Shown: positions 31,798-41,056, counted from the stretch's first letter. The stretch: 55,264 nucleotides of DNA from JAIVJZ01 sp035296385 (GCA_035296385.1 DATHBB010000129.1:1-55264); one strand, 5' to 3'. Translations and numbers: made by a program. The notes: generated from the sequence alone by a model not told the origin.

Positions 31798-32544
31798 ATG
31801 GGGTTAGCCGAAACAGAAGCCATTGTTCTCAGGACGTACAAACTTGCGGAGGCCGACAAGATAATTGTTTTCCTCTCGCAGCACGCGGGCGTCATGCGCG
31901 GGGTGGCGCGCGGTGCGCGTCGCTTGAAGAGCAAGTTCGGCGCTTCACTCGAACCTTTTACGCTCATCAGCCTCTCCTACTTCGAGAAGGAGGGGCAGGA
32001 ACTCGTCTCCATCAGCCAGACGGAAATCTTGCGCTCGCACTTCGAGCTCAGCAAAAATACGGAAGTTGTCAGCGCGCTGGAATATCTCGCCGGCCTGATT
32101 CTCGAATTCACCCCGCCGCACGAGCCGAATGAGAAGATTTTTCGCATGTTCCGCGCCTGTCTGGAGGCGACACTGGAGTCGCCCGCAGATTTACGTCAAA
32201 TTACGCGTTACTGTGAAGTGTGGCTGTTGAAGCTGGCCGGATTTCTGCCCGGTTTGCATTCCTGCGTTAATTGCAAAGAGAGTTTCGGCGAGAATAAAGT
32301 GAAGACCTACCTGGGCATTGATGGGGCTCTGCGCTGCGAGCGTTGTGCGCACAAGGCGGACATGCACATCGGCGTAGAGGCGACGGCGCGTCTGCGCGCG
32401 ACTCAGAGACTGTCGCCGGCGGCCTGGGCGCGTGCGGGCGACGCGTCCACGGAGTCTGCGCGCAAGGAGCTCTCGCAGATGACCGAGCGGCTGATCACGC
32501 GTGCGCTTGAGAGGCTGCCGAAGGGAAGAGCCACGGTCGAATAA
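31798..32544 (+). CDS. recO: DNA repair protein RecO
   Basis: 248 residues. The N-terminal OB fold reads ETEAIVLRTYKLAEADKIIVF then RGVARGARRLKSKFGASLEPFT. The helical middle holds ALEYLAGLILEFTPPHEPNEKIF. A zinc finger (CVNC ... CERC, about 30 residues apart) lies in the C-terminal part. RecO loads RecA onto SSB-coated DNA together with RecR. The length is normal for the family. ATG 31798 gives the conserved start. Confidence 0.93.
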   Translation: MGLAETEAIVLRTYKLAEADKIIVFLSQHAGVMRGVARGARRLKSKFGASLEPFTLISLSYFEKEGQELVSISQTEILRSHFELSKNTEVVSALEYLAGLILEFTPPHEPNEKIFRMFRACLEATLESPADLRQITRYCEVWLLKLAGFLPGLHSCVNCKESFGENKVKTYLGIDGALRCERCAHKADMHIGVEATARLRATQRLSPAAWARAGDASTESARKELSQMTERLITRALERLPKGRATVE

Positions 32545-32651
32545 GTGTCGAATAACTTTAGCCGAATAAACTTTAACGCTTGCCGTCAGTTTTAGCTTAG
32601 GGCCACTGGAAGCGCGCTAAAATTCACCTTTAGAGAGGGAAACAGGGACGC

Positions 32652-34952
32652 ATGAAGACGAGAGGCTGGCGTTTAATCGAGAGGTATATCGTCAAAGCGA
32701 TATTGCCCTATGTCGGTTTGTCGCTCCTTTTGTTGACGTTCGTACTGTTAGCCCAACAGGCTGGAAAGTTTATAGAAATACTCGGCTCGGCAGACCCCAC
32801 GCTCGACGCCGTGGCCGACATCGCGCTCGGATTGATCCCGAATATATTGATCTTCACGCTCCCCATGTCCGTGCTGATAGGCACTGCGACGGGTTTGAGC
32901 AGGCTCGGCAGCGATAGCGAGTTGATAGTGATGCGTGCGGCGGGCGTGGGGACGTGGCGGCTCATGTCGCCTGTGCTGCTGCTGGGCGTAATCTTCACGC
33001 TGCTGACTCTCTACGTGGGTTTCGAGGTGGCGCCGCGCGCGACTACCTTGATGCGCGAAGCCGTCATCAGAGTCACGCTGTCCAAAATCGAATCGCCCAT
33101 CCAGCCGCACACATTCAACACGGAGATGCCGGGCAAGGTCGTCTATGTGCGGGAGGGGGATAAAAAGCTGGGGCGTTGGGGGCGTGTGTTTATACACTGG
33201 CAGGACGGAAAAGACCTCCGCCTGATAACGGCCAGAAGCGGTCGCCTCGATATAACAGGGGAGCAGACCGAACTGGTCCTGACGGATGCGGTCGTCACGA
33301 CGTTACCCTCCTTGCAGGGGGCGCTGAACGTTAACTCAACGCAAGTCGTCACGGAGAGCTCGGCACAATTCCGCATACGCCTCAACACGGGTCGAAACGC
33401 GCTCCTGAAGAGTTTCCAGGAACGGCGCCCCGAAATAGAGGAGCTACACTGGCGCGAACTACTGGACAGGGTACGCACAACGCCCGATATTGCGGAAAAA
33501 CGCGCCCTGCTCATCGCTTTGAATAAAAGGTTGGCGATCTGTTGCGCGCCGCTGGCCTTCGCGCTGCTGGGCGCGGGACTGGGCGGGCGTACGAAAAGGT
33601 TCGGACGCGGGCAGGCCGTGCTCATCTCCCTGGGCGCGATGCTTTTGTATTATCTGGTACTGCTGGGCGGGGAACACTTGAGCCGCAACGGCACGCTGGC
33701 GCCACAGCTCGGCAGTTGGGTGGCGACCGGGTTGGCCTCGCTCGCGGGCCTGCTCTTGCTTTTCGCGAGCGGGCGCAGCAGTACCGTCTGGGGGCGCAGG
33801 CTCGTGCAGACTTCCACAAAGCCCGAGGCCGAACGCTCCTTCGTCAAACGCGCGCGCCGTTCCATCCTCCTGGGACTTTTGGATAGAAGTCTCATACGCG
33901 CCATTTGCTTAAACTTTGCGCTGGCCTACACGATGCTCCTGTCCATATTTCTGATCTTCACACTGTTCGAGCTTCTGCGTTTCATCACGAGCACCGAATG
34001 GCTTCTGGTGGTGCTCTACCTGTTATATCTGGTGCCGCTCGCCAGCATGAGTTTAGCCCCCATAGGTTTGCTGGTATCCGTGCTTATCACATACGCGTTG
34101 ATGGCACGGCGCAGCGAGGTCGTCGTCTGGTGGGCCAGCGGGCAGAGTCTCTACCGCCTGTCCATGCCGGCGCTGATCTTTGCGCTCTTTATCAGCGCCA
34201 TGCTCGGCGTACTGCAGGAAAAAATCCTGCCCCAGGCGAACCGCAAGCAGGAAGGGTACAGGGCACAAATACGCGGCGGGTTAAACCGCGCGACGACGCA
34301 GACGGGATTCCAATGGCTCGCCATTCCCGAGTCGAAGCGGCTTTACACCTATAGATATGAAGCAGGACGCCAGGCGCTACTCAATCCAGCCGTATTCGAA
34401 TTCGACTCTGAAGGCGTGCACCTGACGCGACTGATTATGGCCAGAGAGGGGGAGTGGCAGAACTCCGGCGAGATGGGATTTCAAGAGGCGGAAGTCGTCG
34501 GGGTGGGCAGGAGAGATCAGCCGGGGAGCATCACGCGCCTGCCACGCTACTCGCTCGCGGAGAACATCGCGGCGGAGTCTTTTAAGCCTATGCTTAATAA
34601 GCCGTCCGAGCTTAGTTCGAGGGCTTTAAGCAACTACATAAGAGCCCTTAAAAAGGTCAAGCCGGAAGAAATGGCCTCCCTCTACGTCGCCCTCTACAGG
34701 AGGTTTGCCGACATCTCCACGCCACTCATACTGGCACTCATAGGCGTCCCCTTCGGGGTCTTCTTCGGGAGACGTTCAGCTTTCTGGGCGTTGGGGGCGG
34801 CAATAGTTATCGGACTCGCCCTGTGGGCCAGCGCCAGCGGCTTCCAGCAGTTAGGGAACTACAGATTACTCCCCGCAGCCCTCGCCGCATGGGCAACTCC
34901 GCTGATCTTCACGGCTCTCGGTCTGATCCTCTTCTCACGCGCACGCACTTAG
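32652..34952 (+). CDS. Fused LptF-LptG lipopolysaccharide export permease
   Basis: 766 residues, twice the usual YjgP/YjgQ length. The first half (about 1-380) has three helices (ILPYVGLSLLLLTFVLLAQ onward), a beta-jellyroll periplasmic domain (about 135-260) and three more helices. The second half (about 415-766) repeats the plan, beginning AICLNFALAYTMLLSIFLIF and ending with STPLILALIGVPFGVFFGR and a final helix near residue 750. LptF and LptG form the membrane part of the ABC transporter that extracts LPS and passes it to the periplasmic bridge. Both halves keep the family signatures, so this is one polypeptide doing the work of both, with no frameshift. Its ATPase LptB is not in the window. 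Confidence 0.88.
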   Translation: MKTRGWRLIERYIVKAILPYVGLSLLLLTFVLLAQQAGKFIEILGSADPTLDAVADIALGLIPNILIFTLPMSVLIGTATGLSRLGSDSELIVMRAAGVGTWRLMSPVLLLGVIFTLLTLYVGFEVAPRATTLMREAVIRVTLSKIESPIQPHTFNTEMPGKVVYVREGDKKLGRWGRVFIHWQDGKDLRLITARSGRLDITGEQTELVLTDAVVTTLPSLQGALNVNSTQVVTESSAQFRIRLNTGRNALLKSFQERRPEIEELHWRELLDRVRTTPDIAEKRALLIALNKRLAICCAPLAFALLGAGLGGRTKRFGRGQAVLISLGAMLLYYLVLLGGEHLSRNGTLAPQLGSWVATGLASLAGLLLLFASGRSSTVWGRRLVQTSTKPEAERSFVKRARRSILLGLLDRSLIRAICLNFALAYTMLLSIFLIFTLFELLRFITSTEWLLVVLYLLYLVPLASMSLAPIGLLVSVLITYALMARRSEVVVWWASGQSLYRLSMPALIFALFISAMLGVLQEKILPQANRKQEGYRAQIRGGLNRATTQTGFQWLAIPESKRLYTYRYEAGRQALLNPAVFEFDSEGVHLTRLIMAREGEWQNSGEMGFQEAEVVGVGRRDQPGSITRLPRYSLAENIAAESFKPMLNKPSELSSRALSNYIRALKKVKPEEMASLYVALYRRFADISTPLILALIGVPFGVFFGRRSAFWALGAAIVIGLALWASASGFQQLGNYRLLPAALAAWATPLIFTALGLILFSRART

Positions 34953-34983
34953 GCGCTGCCCATAGATAACTATATCGCCACAA

Positions 34984-35026
34984 ATAAGGGTGGGCGTAGC
35001 TCTCACCGAACCACGCCCACCCTTAT
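34984..35026. terminator. Bidirectional hairpin terminator between converging genes
   Basis: A 14-bp perfect stem, ATAAGGGTGGGCGT (34984-34997) with ACGCCCACCCTTAT (35013-35026). It lies between the ends of the Lpt fusion (34952) and ahcY (35055). Confidence 0.8.
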
Positions 35027-35054
35027 ATAAGTTCAAACGTATGGAAGACGCGAC

Positions 35055-36332
35055 TTAAGTGCCCGTTTCCCAGCTATTCATGTACTCGATCTGCTCCGGC
35101 GTTAAGACGTCTATGGAGATGCCGAGGGCACGCAACTTGAGACTGGCGATTTCAGCGTCAACCTCACGCGGCAACAGGTGCACGCCGGGTTGCAACTCCC
35201 CTCTATGCTTGACCAGATACTCCACGGAGAGCGCCTGATTGGCGAAACTCATGTCCATCACGCTCGCCGGATGCCCCTCAGCCGCAGCGAGATTGATCAG
35301 ACGGCCCTCGCCCAAGACGATGATCCTGTGCCCGTTGGCATGCACCTTGTACTCCTGCACGAAGGGTCGCAGCGTCACAGGCTCCGCAGACATCTCGCGC
35401 AACCCCACCAGATTCAATTCCAGGTCGAAGTGCCCGCTGTTGCAGACGATGGCGCCGTCTTTCATGCGCTCGAAGTGTTGACCGTCGATGACGTGCCGGT
35501 TGCCAGTCACCGTGACGAAGATGTCGCCCAGGGCTGCGGCCTCCTTGATGGGCATCACGCGGAACCCGTCCATCACCGCCTCGACGGCCTTAATCGGATC
35601 GATCTCCGCGACGACGACGTTAGCCCCCATGCCGCGTGCGCGCAGCGCCACGCCCTTGCCGCACCAGCCGTATCCCACTACGACCAGAGTGCGCCCGGCC
35701 AAGAGTATATTGGTGGCGCGTATGATGCCGTCGAGCGTGGACTGCCCCGTGCCGTAGCGGTTATCGAAGAGGTGTTTCGTCTGCGCGTTGTTGACGGCCA
35801 TAGAAGGGAATGTGAGCACGCCCGCGCTCGCCATGGCCTCAAGGCGCACAATTCCGGTCGTAGTCTCTTCGGTCGTGCCGATCACTTCCTTGACCTGGTC
35901 CGCACGCTCCTTGATGAGCGTCGCGACCACGTCCGAACCGTCATCGATAATCACTTCAGGGTGAAAATCGAGTGCGGTGCGTACGTGCCGGTTATAGGTC
36001 TCGGTCGTCTCGCCCTTAATGGCGTAGACAGGAATTCCCCAGTCGGAGACGAGCGAGGCCGCCACGTCGTCCTGTGTGGAGAGGGGATTGGAGGCGATGA
36101 GCACGGCTTCGGCACCGCCCGCCTGCAGAGCGCGCGCTAGATTGGCCGTCTCCGTGGTGATGTGCGCGCACGCCACCAGACGCACCCCGTCGAGCGGGCG
36201 CTCCGTAGCGAAGCGTTCGCGTATCAGGCGCAGAACGGGCATTTCGCGTTCAGCCCACTCGATCCGACGTTTCCCGTCGGGCGCTAAAGAGATATCCTTG
36301 ACATCGTATTCAACTGCCGGTGTTGCAGACAT
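35055..36332 (-). CDS. ahcY: Adenosylhomocysteinase (S-adenosylhomocysteine hydrolase)
   Basis: 425 residues. Substrate and NAD motifs: ACAHITTETANLARALQAGG, the NAQTKHLFDNRYGTGQST loop, the Rossmann motif VVGYGWCGKGVALRARGMGA, VEAVMDGFRVMPIKEAAALG, VCNSGHFDLELNL, and the conserved C-terminal HLLPREVDAEIASLKLRALG. It splits S-adenosylhomocysteine into adenosine and homocysteine in the cytosol, removing the product of methyl transfer. It lies immediately downstream of metK (61 bases), so the two enzymes of the methyl cycle are probably co-transcribed. Confidence 0.96.
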   Translation of the reverse strand: MSATPAVEYDVKDISLAPDGKRRIEWAEREMPVLRLIRERFATERPLDGVRLVACAHITTETANLARALQAGGAEAVLIASNPLSTQDDVAASLVSDWGIPVYAIKGETTETYNRHVRTALDFHPEVIIDDGSDVVATLIKERADQVKEVIGTTEETTTGIVRLEAMASAGVLTFPSMAVNNAQTKHLFDNRYGTGQSTLDGIIRATNILLAGRTLVVVGYGWCGKGVALRARGMGANVVVAEIDPIKAVEAVMDGFRVMPIKEAAALGDIFVTVTGNRHVIDGQHFERMKDGAIVCNSGHFDLELNLVGLREMSAEPVTLRPFVQEYKVHANGHRIIVLGEGRLINLAAAEGHPASVMDMSFANQALSVEYLVKHRGELQPGVHLLPREVDAEIASLKLRALGISIDVLTPEQIEYMNSWETGT

Positions 36333-36392
36333 TTATATAATCCTTTTTTGAGTGATTTATTAACCCGTGAATATTTCCGTAGAGAGAAAATG

Positions 36393-37544
36393 CTAAATCC
36401 CTGCCGCCGCACGCAACTGTTCGGCCTTATCCGTGGCCTCCCATGTGAAGCCTTCCAGATTTCTGCCGAAGTGCCCGTAAGCTGCGGTCTTTCTATAGAT
36501 TGGGCTACGTAAGTTGAGGCTCTGGATGATACCGTGCGGCGTTAATTTGAAATGCTCTCGAACCAGATTCGCCAGCAAATCCTCGCTCACACGACCGGTT
36601 CCGCTCGTATCCACCAGCACGGAGACGGGTTCGACGACCCCTATCGCGTAAGCCAATTGAACCAGACACCTATCGGCCAGCCCCGCGGAGACTACGTTTT
36701 TTGCTATGTAGCGAGCCATGTAAGCTGCCGAGCGGTCAACTTTGGTTGGGTCTTTGCCCGAAAACGCGCCGCCGCCGTGCGGCGCATAACCGCCGTATGT
36801 ATCGACTATGATCTTTCGCCCGGTCAGGCCCGCATCTCCCTGCGGGCCGCCCGTGACGAAACGCCCCGTGGGATTGATGTGATACTTCGTGTTTTTGTCT
36901 ATTAATTCGGAAGAGATGGTCGGTTTGATGACCTGCGACAAGATTTCTTCGCGCAGACGCTTATTCTCCACCTTCTCATCGTGCTGCGAAGAGATGACCA
37001 CAGCATCCACTCGAAACGGGCGACCGTCTCGATACTCTATGGTGACCTGCGATTTGCCGTCCGGCCTGAGATAGGGAAGTTCGCCCGAGCGCCGTGTCTC
37101 GGCCAGACGCGCGGCCAACTGGTGCGCCAATTGTATCGGCAGAGGCATCAACTCCGGGGTCTCGTTACAGGCAAACCCGAACATCAGCCCCTGGTCGCCC
37201 GCGCCCCCCGTGTCTACCCCCATGGCTATATCCGGCGATTGACGGTCTATAGCGGTCAGGACGCTGCACGTATCGCAGTCGAAACCGTACTTGGCTCGCG
37301 TATAACCAATCTCTCTAACTGTTTCACGTGCCACTTGGGAAAAATCGATGCGCGCCTCGGTCGTGATTTCACCCGCGATGACGACCAACCCTGTGGTCAC
37401 CAGAGTCTCGCAGGCGACGCGTCCCGTCGCGTCCTGACGCAAAACCTCATCCAGGACCGCATCGGAAATCTGATCCGCAATTTTGTCCGGATGCCCCTCC
37501 GTGACCGATTCTGAAGTAAAGAGATAAGTGCCCGTATTGCTCAA
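36393..37544 (-). CDS. metK: S-adenosylmethionine synthase
   Basis: 383 residues. All family motifs are present: SVTEGHPDKIADQISDAVLD, GAGDQGLMFGFACNE, GRFVTGGPQGDAGLTGRKII, GGGAFSGKDPTKVDRSAAYM and the C-terminal AYGHFGRNLEGFTWE. It makes SAM from methionine and ATP. The start is TTG 37544, with AAGGAG ten bases upstream. No SAM riboswitch could be recognised in the 216-base upstream gap. ahcY follows on the same strand. Confidence 0.96.
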   Translation of the reverse strand: MSNTGTYLFTSESVTEGHPDKIADQISDAVLDEVLRQDATGRVACETLVTTGLVVIAGEITTEARIDFSQVARETVREIGYTRAKYGFDCDTCSVLTAIDRQSPDIAMGVDTGGAGDQGLMFGFACNETPELMPLPIQLAHQLAARLAETRRSGELPYLRPDGKSQVTIEYRDGRPFRVDAVVISSQHDEKVENKRLREEILSQVIKPTISSELIDKNTKYHINPTGRFVTGGPQGDAGLTGRKIIVDTYGGYAPHGGGAFSGKDPTKVDRSAAYMARYIAKNVVSAGLADRCLVQLAYAIGVVEPVSVLVDTSGTGRVSEDLLANLVREHFKLTPHGIIQSLNLRSPIYRKTAAYGHFGRNLEGFTWEATDKAEQLRAAAGI

Positions 37545-37760
37545 AATTTAACGCTCCTTAAAAGGACTGTACTCAGGTGTGTTTAGACAAAAGACCGCGT
37601 ACTGTAGCAGCGGTCAACTGGCCTGTCAAGATTGCAAGCCCGTTTACGCAGATTTAGTGTGAGGCTGTGGCTGAAGAAACTGCCTCCGAAAGCTATTTAT
37701 TACAATCCCCGTATCTACATAATATTCATTATCAGACTCAAGCAATGTACTTGATTATAC

Positions 37761-38681
37761 TCACCCGCCCGCGCTTTCATCCAACTTCTCCACTGCTACC
37801 GTGGCGCGCGGGTGAAATTCGTCATAAGTCTGACGCAGGTGCTCTTTGGATAAATGTGTGTAGATTTGAGTGGTTGCCAGATCGCTATGCCCTAGAAGAG
37901 CCTGTACGGAACGCGAGTCGGCACCGTGCTGCATGAGGTGTGTCGCAAAGCTATGGCGTAGAGTATGCGGAGACACTCCTTCCAACCCGAGTTTCCTTGT
38001 GTAACGACGCAGAATCTCCCAAAATTGGTGGCGCGTCAGCCCTTCGCCACCAACTCCGACGAAAAGCGCTTTAGCTGAACTCTTCTTAACCAACGCCGTA
38101 CGTGCGCGTCCGTATTCCTGCAACCAATGCAGCGCGCTTTTGCCGACGGGTATAAATCTCTGCTTGCTCCCTTTTCCGTGGCAAGTAAGCAGGCCGCGCT
38201 CCAGGTTAATATCCGTAGAGACGAGTCCCGTCAGCTCCGAGACGCGTAGCCCCGTCGCGTACAAAAGCTCTAACATGGCGCGATCCCGCAGGCCCTCCGG
38301 CGTACTTATGTCCGGCGCGTCCAACAGACGCCCGATCTCCTTCTCCGTGAGAAAATTCGGGAGGTGTTTGTCGATTTGCGGCGACTGCACATTCGCCATC
38401 GGGTCGTCTTTGATGAATCCGTCGCGCAGGAGAAATTTATAGAAACCGCGCACACTGGAGATAGTCCTCGCCAGAGTACGTGGCGACAGACCGGATTGTG
38501 CCAGCAGCTTGAAACACTCGGACAGCTCGTTTTTACTTAAATCCTCTAAGGTTCTTTGTGTACGCTGTGCAAACTCGATTAGCTTGTTCAGATCGTGTGC
38601 GTAATTTTTCAAGGAATTGGAGGACAGTCCCTTCTCGACCCTTAAATAGGCAAAATATTCGCTGATCAAATCACGACCCAT
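37761..38681 (-). CDS. xerD: Site-specific tyrosine recombinase XerD-like
   Basis: 306 residues from ATG 38681, chosen over the upstream TTG 38687 because GAGGGGAG lies six bases before it. The N-terminal SAM-like core-binding domain (LISEYFAYLRVEKGLSSNSL) is followed by a catalytic domain with the full set: Arg in YATGLRVSELTGL, Lys in HGKGSKQRFIP, His-x-x-Arg in PHTLRHSFATHLM, His in LLGHSDLATTQIY and the Tyr nucleophile in the same segment. It resolves chromosome dimers with XerC. parA and parB lie nearby, which fits a role in segregation. Confidence 0.9.
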   Translation of the reverse strand: MGRDLISEYFAYLRVEKGLSSNSLKNYAHDLNKLIEFAQRTQRTLEDLSKNELSECFKLLAQSGLSPRTLARTISSVRGFYKFLLRDGFIKDDPMANVQSPQIDKHLPNFLTEKEIGRLLDAPDISTPEGLRDRAMLELLYATGLRVSELTGLVSTDINLERGLLTCHGKGSKQRFIPVGKSALHWLQEYGRARTALVKKSSAKALFVGVGGEGLTRHQFWEILRRYTRKLGLEGVSPHTLRHSFATHLMQHGADSRSVQALLGHSDLATTQIYTHLSKEHLRQTYDEFHPRATVAVEKLDESAGG

Positions 38682-38782
38682 CGGCAACTCCCCTCACATT
38701 CCGTACACACAGCCTTCACTCTAATTTCCAAATCGACAACGCTTGACGATAGTTCCCCCGCTAGCCTAGAGTAATAAAAAAG

Positions 38783-39328
38783 ATGGCAATTAAAATAGAA
38801 AATACCTCTACGGCGACGCTTCCGCGCAACACGATTGCGCAAATCGAAAAAATTATCGAAACCCTCCCACGCGAGCACCTGCGCGGAATAGACCGCCTAC
38901 GCCTCGTAGACAATATAGTCGACCCAAGGCTACGCCTGCCGCAAAGCAGTCAACTGCCGGGGCTCTATCACCCCAAGCAAGGGACACAGCAGGCATGGCT
39001 GGAAGTTTCCACCTCCGTACTGCTTCCCCGCTCCAAGCCTTTTTTCCGACGCCTCCTCCCGCGCCTCTCTTTCAAAGGCAATCTGGCCTCCGTGATATTT
39101 TCCCTGGCCGGACAACATTACTACCTGACACTACGACACTCCATCAAGAGGGGGCAAATAGAGCCGTCCGTACGCGCCTACACGGAAAAATATCTAAAGC
39201 TCTGGAGCGAGTCTCAACATGGCCTGAGGACGCGCATATTCAAACCCTTGCAACCGACGTTCGAGCGTTGGGCCAAATCTCTCCAACGCCAGGCCGCCAA
39301 GGAGAGAAAAAAGAACCCCGGAACTTAA
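38783..39328 (+). CDS. Conserved-looking protein with a degenerate zincin-like segment
   Basis: 181 residues, no signal peptide. The middle reads LYHPKQGTQQAWLEVSTSVL, then FKGNLASVIFSLAGQHYYLT and LRHSIKRGQIEPSVRAYTEK. The strand-helix arrangement resembles small zincin metallopeptidases of the kind with an HExxH helix. Here that position is QHYYLTLRH, without the glutamate, so an active site of that type would be missing. This resemblance is a personal reading and not a firm call. The C-terminus is Lys/Arg-rich. The gene lies alone on the plus strand between xerD and parB, both on the minus strand. Confidence 0.6.
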   Translation: MAIKIENTSTATLPRNTIAQIEKIIETLPREHLRGIDRLRLVDNIVDPRLRLPQSSQLPGLYHPKQGTQQAWLEVSTSVLLPRSKPFFRRLLPRLSFKGNLASVIFSLAGQHYYLTLRHSIKRGQIEPSVRAYTEKYLKLWSESQHGLRTRIFKPLQPTFERWAKSLQRQAAKERKKNPGT

Positions 39329-39353
39329 AAACAGAGAGAAATCCTTCCGGAAC

Positions 39354-39370
39354 GTAAAGTATAACTTGAA
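39354..39370. repeat. 17-base palindromic word, copy 3
   Basis: GTAAAGTATAACTTGAA, matching the last part of 30377-30420 at 15 of 17 positions and of 16093-16138 at 14 of 17. It lies directly before the end of parB, without the two upstream parts seen in copies 1 and 2. Confidence 0.45.
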
Positions 39371-40249
39371 TCAATCGTGGTCGTTATCGGACTCGGGCGT
39401 GTTTATGGTCTCAACGAGTTGGTTCAGCGTCTCTCTCAACGCGGCGGCAACCTCACTTAACTCGACGGCTGAGCTATTGAATCGCAACTCAAGCTTGTAT
39501 GCGCCGTTTTCCGGCTCATATTTATAGACATACTGCTCAATTTTCTTTGGAATCACCTGTGCGTTCTTGCCTTCTTGTCTCGAACGGCGTGCGGCGCGCG
39601 CGCCGTCTCGATTCAGCCCGCGGGTGGTGATCTCCTCCAAAATATCGTGCATCGCCTCGACGTGCGGCTGACGCACGACCTGCAACAGGAGCGATTTCGC
39701 CCCGATGTCGGCGCGACGACATTTCTCACGTATCACTTCAGGTAGAGAGGCTATCGAGAGCGCTTCCGTGACCGTGCTACGGCTTTTCCCCACTTTACGC
39801 GCCACGTCTTCATGCGTATAACCGAAACGCTCGCAGAGCGCGGCCAGACCGTCAGCCTCTTCCCAGGCCGTCAGGTCTTTGCGCTGCATGTTTTCGATCA
39901 GAGCTATCTCCGCGACGGCCCTGTCGTCAACCTCCATCTCTATGCAGGGCACTTCCCTCAACCCCGCGGCCTTTGAGGCACGCCAGCGCCGCTCGCCCGC
40001 AATGATCATCCAACGCCCCGTGACGCGCGAGGGCTTGACGAGGAGCGGTTCGAGCACCCCCTTCTCTTTGATAGAGGCCGTGAGGTCTTCCAAATCGCCG
40101 ATTTCCACGCGCGGCTGTTCGGGGTTCGGGTCAAGCTGGTCTAACGCGATCAGACGGCCAATCGGCGTGGGGTGGTGCGTAGCTAGTTCTTCGACATAAT
40201 GCGCATCGTGGCGCATCCTGATGCCGGATGGGAGTCCTCTCTTAGACAC
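39371..40249 (-). CDS. parB: Chromosome partitioning protein ParB
   Basis: 292 residues. The ParB/Spo0J CTPase domain holds LIALDQLDPNPEQPR, MIIAGERRWRASKAAGL and EIALIENMQRKDLTAWEEA. A helix-turn-helix with YTHEDVARKVGKSRSTVTEAL binds parS, and the C-terminal domain (about 235-292) is for dimerisation. It overlaps the end of parA by 8 bases. No parS site (TGTTTCACGTGAAACA-like) was found in the surrounding DNA. Confidence 0.93.
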   Translation of the reverse strand: MSKRGLPSGIRMRHDAHYVEELATHHPTPIGRLIALDQLDPNPEQPRVEIGDLEDLTASIKEKGVLEPLLVKPSRVTGRWMIIAGERRWRASKAAGLREVPCIEMEVDDRAVAEIALIENMQRKDLTAWEEADGLAALCERFGYTHEDVARKVGKSRSTVTEALSIASLPEVIREKCRRADIGAKSLLLQVVRQPHVEAMHDILEEITTRGLNRDGARAARRSRQEGKNAQVIPKKIEQYVYKYEPENGAYKLELRFNSSAVELSEVAAALRETLNQLVETINTPESDNDHD

Positions 40250-41003
40250 GACCGATCACCTCATCGCAGAGTTTGGCATACTCGCTCGCGCCGGAAGATT
40301 GCGGGGCGAAAGTAAAAATTGACTCCTTATAGGCCGGAGCCTCTTCCAGCCGCACGCTCTTGGTTATCACCGTTTCAAACATCTGTGCGCCGAAGACGCT
40401 GCGTATCTGCTCGTGCACTTCTCTGGCCAACGTCGTACGGCGGTCGTGGAGCGTGACGACCACGCCCAGCACGTTGAGTTGCGGATTGGGTCGGGCTTTA
40501 ACTTTCTCTATGGTTTCGAGCAGGTCGTCCGTCCCTTCCAGGGCGAAATATGAAGACTGTATAGGAATCAAGATATGTGTGGCCGCGACGAGAGCGTTGA
40601 CCGTAATCAGGCCGAGAGTCGGCGGAGTATCGATCAGTATCACATCGTAGCGCCCGCGCAGAGCCTCCAGACGGTCTTTGAGCCTGAAGGGCGCGTCGAA
40701 ATCACCAACCAGTTTAGACTCCAGCTTCGCCAGACTTATACGCGCGGGAATAATATCCAAATTCTCTATGCCGGTTTTGTAGATGTAGCCTTCGCTCGAC
40801 CCGTCTCCGTCGAGCATCAATTCGTAGGCTGATAATTCGACCGTGGCAGGGTCCAGGAAGGAGATGGAGCTATTGCCTTGCGGGTCCATGTCGAGCAGCA
40901 GGACGCGCTGCCCCCTGCGCGCGAAAGCTGCCGCTAAGTTGATGGCAGTAGTGGTCTTACCCACTCCGCCCTTCTGATTCGCGATGGCGATAACTAAGTT
41001 CAG
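40242..41003 (-). CDS. parA: Chromosome partitioning ATPase ParA, apparent CTG start
   Basis: About 253 residues. The deviant Walker A is NQKGGVGKTTTAINLA, and DPQGNSS, VILIDTPPTLGLITVNAL and IPIQSSYFALEG complete the ParA/Soj set. The first canonical start in frame, GTG 40964, falls inside Walker A and would remove the start of the P-loop. Upstream there is no ATG, GTG or TTG before an in-frame stop. AAGGAG (41011-41016) lies seven bases before CTG 41001-41003, giving (M)LNLVIAIANQKGG. An ATG at 41008-41010 is in another frame. CTG is therefore the best start, unless the sequence has an indel error. Confidence 0.9.
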   Translation of the reverse strand: MNLVIAIANQKGGVGKTTTAINLAAAFARRGQRVLLLDMDPQGNSSISFLDPATVELSAYELMLDGDGSSEGYIYKTGIENLDIIPARISLAKLESKLVGDFDAPFRLKDRLEALRGRYDVILIDTPPTLGLITVNALVAATHILIPIQSSYFALEGTDDLLETIEKVKARPNPQLNVLGVVVTLHDRRTTLAREVHEQIRSVFGAQMFETVITKSVRLEEAPAYKESIFTFAPQSSGASEYAKLCDEVIGRV

Positions 41004-41056
41004 CTGGCATCTCCTTCGTTAGTATTTGCCCTTGAATGAACTTTCAACAAAGGAAA

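Noticed and set aside
37545..37760. Possible SAM riboswitch before metK
   Set aside because: No paired-element pattern of any known SAM riboswitch class and no terminator hairpin could be recognised in the gap.
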